64,000 bases of DNA, from positions 1 to 64,000 of IMG/VR virus record IMGVR_UViG_3300025127_007327; one strand, written 5' to 3'. The notes below the pieces were generated by a model. It saw only the letters and a list, made by a program, of their open reading frames with translations. It was not told the origin of the DNA and did no database searches. Position numbers and translations under genes: made by a program. Below are positions 62,601-64,000 of this stretch, piece by piece; within the stretch, counting starts at the first letter, position 1; every line of letters begins with the position of its first letter. This stretch comes from a virus.

Positions 62601-63540
62601 CCAGTTTGGTGTAATTCCTGAAGATCCGAACACGGGTATATTCTTAGAAATTGGAGACATTCCTGAAGACTGGTTAAAAAATCACTATGAGGTGCTTACT
62701 GGTGATAGAGTAACGCCTTATAATGGTGGTGCTATCGCTCGCAATGGCAGTCGAGGTTCAGAAATTGAGAATACAAATAGATATAACTTATATAAAAATG
62801 TTCGTTCTCTCTCGACACTTTGCGGTTTTGATAAGACAAATTCAAGATCAAGACTCGGCGGAATCAAGCAAAGTATGGCTGTACATGAAGCAGTTGTTGC
62901 TATCCCGTATATTATCGAGGAAGTAGATGAATTTGAAAATACCACTTTACCACCCGATTCAAAACTTAGAACTGAAAGAAAGAAATTTATTTCGATACCC
63001 AAAAAACGATTTGCTGCTGCCCGCGATGAAGCTGCTGGTTCGGCCGCAGGTGATAGTTTAACGGTGGCAGGTGAATCCATTAGAAAACTACGCAATGCTT
63101 TAGAAAAATTTGTATTTCCACCAGAGCTTGACTTTCTTAATAATAAAGAGGTTGATCCTTTTGCAATGTATGTGTTTGAGTTTAAATATGAATTTGATAG
63201 AGATGATTTATCGTATATTTGGCAAAACATAGCACCAAGAGATTTTGAAAAAGTAGAATTCCAGAATGTTTCTGTTGCTCATAATCTTGCTAATAATGAA
63301 TTAATTAATGAAGATGTCCTTGCAAACGAGAATTTACGTTGGATGGTTTTCAAAGTTAAACAACGAGCACAAACTGATTACTTTGATTTGATTGCTGATC
63401 AAGCTAATGAGTCTACTACAAAGATTGATGAAAAGACAACCAAGATTAAAGATTACAAGTTTGGATTCAATTGGCCGTATGATTACTTATCTTTCGTTGA
63501 ACTAGTTAAATTAGACACAGAAATACTGTTTAAGAAATAA
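53623..63540 (+). CDS. Giant virion protein with LamG lectin-like domain, about 3,305 residues
   Basis: ATG 53623 overlaps the previous stop; GTG 53617 is an alternative. The N-terminal 180 residues (QSEAES-type helix, then VPQVDYSQPENFAKYGSARL) resemble large structural proteins of marine phages. Residues about 200-560 are a LamG/concanavalin-like carbohydrate-binding domain: VTLEFWLKTGS, LGDWAHYAVVLSAQSASLYI followed by NGQ, and LDEFRFWKTARDGKQIGENW. It is split by an inserted domain at about 311-431. The remainder is Asn/Ser/Thr/Gly-rich beta structure without catalytic motifs. Probably a very long tail/baseplate side component or fibre that contacts host glycans. Confidence 0.75.
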   Translation: MSIKKLFESTNKVDKFISDTNSKDAFNSEAESQFNIEQKTIDQERYVPQVDYSQPENFAKYGSARLYYKSALTRISEFYPYDGSEGETNEFLNGCLDIERYILDNLYPRTNGYIILNNAGHTTKVMQNGFGFPNSNEHIDLKGGPGVGRVTSGKLRDLLPNPKNSSYDYSNIYDENIYQTAGLPSDYGQGTRTSNLRSDFSDGVTLEFWLKTGSIDPLITQRQVVFDLWNNEHSSSDNYGRLTLEVTGANHAQPSTFRLSIASGSTVINSLPLGDFAVSQLGDWAHYAVVLSAQSASLYINGQRNSIATYGTATATITTTGGPLNNETFTLTDAAGLSVGFIFKHSVATVDGSKDGDNVIIGVDGALGSAAAVGERIRDAINASSLAMVAVEKTGPLRIELTQNGIGASGNTTVDMSGVTTVTATDFTGGKTLGALYEPNTIGRIGALVTNSIPASSGAERTGSAGSGRLSGSLDEFRFWKTARDGKQIGENWFTQVRGGSNSDISNTTLGVYYKFNEGITGVNTTDNVVLDYAGRVTNGTWTGYNAGARNTGSAIVSASAATAEFLDPIIRTNHPSYVSLNTELLSTGSYHDGKNTNKLLNLLPSWILQENDEDENFDLNYITHIMGTYFDKLYLQISDLPNLRHQTHTSGTFKPISFAEHLPQSLGLYSPEIFIDSTVLERFMNRSADGVFENELEEAKNLIYQNLYNNLAEIYKAKGTEQSIRNVLKCFNINENILSLKVNSNNSEFILRNNLEQKLLRKNCANFNTTDNSTAVIYSRKQDSAIFKGASSEILGSITGSTRQYGYGFTYEGNVIFPNFEPSVLSSVTLRDSGEVSLFGTVTPLDTTAGINGTDTTAINATLDFGNFKFFAVRDNLKSTNAYFKLVVANPTGADIVLTSSVYNDIYNDEPWNLSVRVRPKNYPLSSFVDSTTHEGYDVIFTGFNPKTTDLFNSFILSASVDETLGKKYIESRKRAYVGANRENVTGPVINKSDVLVSSVAYWLKSLDDTDLQQHSVDLENIGLSGSFRSLSALDTTDSSVEVLGRDTLAFNWNFRNVDSSDSSGNFVVEDFSSGSTDVINKFGWAGGISGYYYTGYGFGFANSSTSVVNRQSVNTYKFIDPERPISSDMVQIFSDSDDLTPNLRKEEIIPNYVYALEKSVYGAISEEMLDFFAGVVDFRSVIGAPVNYYRHRYKEMEKLRQTFFQRVSEVSTVEKYTEYYKWFDDALTTIISQLIPASGEYINDVQNVIESHVLERNKYQNRLNIIDSNTLPEFESATDSGDPGGDLYVEASSPLESSPRPTNRHPVFWQKRADRRSLEIRTGTSSAQVAIDTQRNKFRDVIYSNPVPSSSFKKPLLVTSGGTKYRLNNFNKRTRLQKFKFDINVDDGFSGRQRDKGVSPRVVKAGTNFEEIKSFDYFRSAVTPGGPINSEGGKLVPVNVLLGLVQDSVDLPYVIDPHRPADAIVKRKKVFKVQHGRDYEDGIGFKNVKSSLGFPFNVISSSVEVNSGYNSEVVSRVGNYLMITNVHNDVYGDNFEVPMQGAFTRDVVGGLQYRHIRVNTGSDQQDTRPEGFRIHLGTCPPSTEGAIGIVGPDYPPPNYNLPAGSSTRPYPYPHTPKAHLYRDLTAKRPVNIKNIVNNDGNVTVPGNFKENYQVIHSVGSFNNPRAFIDSQPTLPSQLSDVKFTTNVRTLLGIKRTNDAHTALVDEYSTSYLTGTTNKSIIVSRFSAPGGIEVMSKGYLDFKSSELSPYNSIPYRNLTVVRPSQGPSGTISTAATNGDTTDIQVFDIHGRDYGLRSHLSRHANRFGRDSLFVTNPGDTYTELPNFHKINRNNLQRIQIAGYNNQFVDFYGTSSVKNNYFVQHQIPRSDRQYMWLSNSVQDVSDIKYSGFQKIFNEQLMPYRTSSSGLEFYWTFVQIADSRINGLSQSTNGLNILINDPITESENTLGYTSDTDVSNYMNAGFFANPAARKAASTNYLNQLLTSRGATYGWGWNKLRFNNNKILRNERTKNELTIATGSDQHLKTFRLAPVSLKGRESFINFDATIASNGTATTENITLKFSNTNERIFFNELPLNNQAEINYSEISTPYKDAIAAANSNLATLNWFLYKQNIFPSNRNEFNTFVTKRVGYDNKYWRDSRAARAVLGNTLSSSLLGAPVNKSSWVLDAPQNFLNRTSIVGLSGGVQVSGFPSNFLVVQPFQPLPSGTAGYNIFVPSAGELQNTYYSYFTLNSTNGKLGTVALAPLYNRKHVLAGPRTVVSPVGITIPETGSVMGLFPLVSGSGNHAVEPFAGEALWEAADQAGIVVTTTSSSTEKILKRGTTSQFIASASNPWYNDYDDFKSDLKLMAKGYSIIPEYRMSEHVKDYFNFGINNKSKTNFFEIVGTNSSSANSNFYKDYSNSDFLENFMGIKKESLLNAKEIKLTCKAAIKYNAYDGFYPAQRTVNLAEQFVDSFKDSIQGATFDETRGSTTFNNKGFQQENAVGGQSFYNVPNLLYERMPAAAKQAFDPIFSPGILYNSIKAGLAVDYPVVSNHRKRLRKPFGTIHTASTDNFAMTITGSSTLENFISGSGQYIGGQFWDKRIPFEAIIEPTKYILNTNFTDLESHPSMSVDCFISEVVKGKSYNECYEKNAVTASYNDNADGIYTLMARNFFGACGEFFLDGGEISKLESKTVLNDLQFTIDESFSDLRPIYMARVKLRRSHNGVRSYQYEVDSFGNSGSGSYYGTVGAQRTINGTASSGQYALPQDPMHNPAFQETFTMYSRPSAFGPPMAGRPTGSNAALMPFVSASKDSFSGYNPAFTPPYYDGEAWADLIFRPHVMNRETSKGGNLTSTPEVYDLNRILNETQVVCWRFDPGEASTSGSNAATHAPMPVLIPIEQTQFAMFTGSTPNNDKTVPSIYDGKRINVNSMQLTSSVQIFGTERVLEQETDKFGNVVSNKNKPVGTKWIIQPKWETPMLNFNDAGVHPIAAVSGTLTLPTYGSASVPRGMWHQFGVIPEDPNTGIFLEIGDIPEDWLKNHYEVLTGDRVTPYNGGAIARNGSRGSEIENTNRYNLYKNVRSLSTLCGFDKTNSRSRLGGIKQSMAVHEAVVAIPYIIEEVDEFENTTLPPDSKLRTERKKFISIPKKRFAAARDEAAGSAAGDSLTVAGESIRKLRNALEKFVFPPELDFLNNKEVDPFAMYVFEFKYEFDRDDLSYIWQNIAPRDFEKVEFQNVSVAHNLANNELINEDVLANENLRWMVFKVKQRAQTDYFDLIADQANESTTKIDEKTTKIKDYKFGFNWPYDYLSFVELVKLDTEILFKK
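54553..54916 (+). other. Inserted domain within the LamG region
   Basis: Separates YINGQRNSIATYG from GGKTLGALYEPNTIGRIGAL, which would be adjacent strands of one LamG fold. The insert reads ETFTLTDAAGLSVGFIFKHS then VGERIRDAINASSLAMVAVE then IELTQNGIGASGNTTVDMSG. It belongs to the same general type as the insert at 52098-52480, with a stronger LTQ...G.AGNTT ending. Confidence 0.65.
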
Positions 63541-63543
63541 AAA

Positions 63544-64000
63544 ATGGCTAAATTTTTAGATAAAAAAGAAAGAGTAATTGATTTTCAGTTAACACCTTAT
63601 GGTAAACATAGGTTGGCTGTTGGCAAACTTAAGCCAGCTTTCTATGCATTTTTTGATCAAGGTGTTTTATATGATAGTGAGTACGCCGGATTTAGTGAAG
63701 TACAAAACAATATCCACGAGAGAATCAAAAATAAAACTCAATTCATTGAAGGTATACTGTCATTTGAAGAACTAGAAAACTCAGTTCCACCAAGTACTTT
63801 TTTAGGAGGGCTCGAAACGTATAAATATGCAGTGTCCACCGGTGGACCTACAGCATTTTTAACGCTTGAGGAAATACGTGAGCTTGATGCTAGTTCTTCT
63901 GAATCCGAATTTGGTGGCATGACTGACGAAGAGCTTATAGCAGCTATAGAAGATACACCTGTAGTTGGTTTATATTCAGGTGTTTCATTATTTGATCTTG
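63544..64000 (+). CDS. Virion protein, 3' end cut off by the window
   Basis: ATG at 63544, three bases after the previous stop, open for 152 codons to the end of the window. MAKFLDKKERVIDFQLTPYG followed by KHRLAVGKLKPAFYAFFDQG and EYAGFSEVQNNIHERIKNKT is a pattern I recall from conserved structural proteins that follow the giant virion gene in marine myoviruses. The visible part is acidic at its end. No enzymatic motif. Confidence 0.7.
   Translation, partial: MAKFLDKKERVIDFQLTPYGKHRLAVGKLKPAFYAFFDQGVLYDSEYAGFSEVQNNIHERIKNKTQFIEGILSFEELENSVPPSTFLGGLETYKYAVSTGGPTAFLTLEEIRELDASSSESEFGGMTDEELIAAIEDTPVVGLYSGVSLFDL

Overview
This window looks like part of the genome of a large, AT-rich, contractile-tailed double-stranded DNA phage of the wider T4-like (marine myovirus) group. 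Every gene I accept lies on the + strand. Genes are tightly packed, often with ATGA or TAATG stop/start overlaps. The phage assignment rests on a gp25-like and a gp6-like baseplate wedge protein, a gp55-like late sigma factor, a baseplate peptidase, two giant virion proteins of about 2,430 and 3,300 residues, and a PIN-PhoH ATPase. The host cannot be named from the sequence. Several promoters match the sigma-70 consensus, which suggests an ordinary bacterial host polymerase early in infection.

Layout. (1) Positions 1-10,240: basic or acidic proteins of the prohead/internal-protein kind, a predicted ureohydrolase next to a deoxyhypusine-synthase-like enzyme, and four consecutive small proteins that share an almost identical N-terminal peptide and its DNA (a Cys-protease-like protein, two ParB-like proteins and a HAD phosphatase). 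Further on are a metallopeptidase fused to an acidic tail and a protein combining a ligase-like KxDG motif with a HxGH nucleotidylyltransferase domain. (2) 10,240-19,140: a small-gene and RNA region with a one-piece tmRNA, tRNA-Asn(GUU), tRNA-Thr(UGU), an HNH endonuclease, a 20-residue Cys-rich peptide followed by a structured non-coding stretch, a UV-damage endonuclease, thioredoxin-like and DCC-type redox proteins, PhoH and a second metallopeptidase. (3) 19,140-37,640: a RecB/Cas4-type nuclease and then about 21 uninterrupted glycan genes. These include glycosyltransferases, a GT42/DUF115-like protein, a GT29-sialyltransferase-like fusion, GDP-mannose dehydratase, a CMP-sugar synthetase, an HpcH-type aldolase, an SIS-HAD fusion, methyltransferases and a sulfotransferase. 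(4) 37,640-64,000: small conserved phage proteins, the gp55-like sigma factor and the baseplate/tail module, running off the right end inside another virion gene.

How it may work together. Region 1 probably builds and fills the head. The repeated N-terminal peptide resembles the capsid-targeting peptides of T4 internal proteins, because three of the four copies end in a (L/V)-x-E site of the kind cut by the T4 prohead protease; this is inference. Region 3 contains the parts of a possible self-contained route to a CMP-activated 3-deoxy-ulosonic (sialic- or Kdo-like) sugar and its transfer. The tmRNA and tRNAs would support translation late in infection.

All family names come from reading motifs by eye. 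No database search was run.
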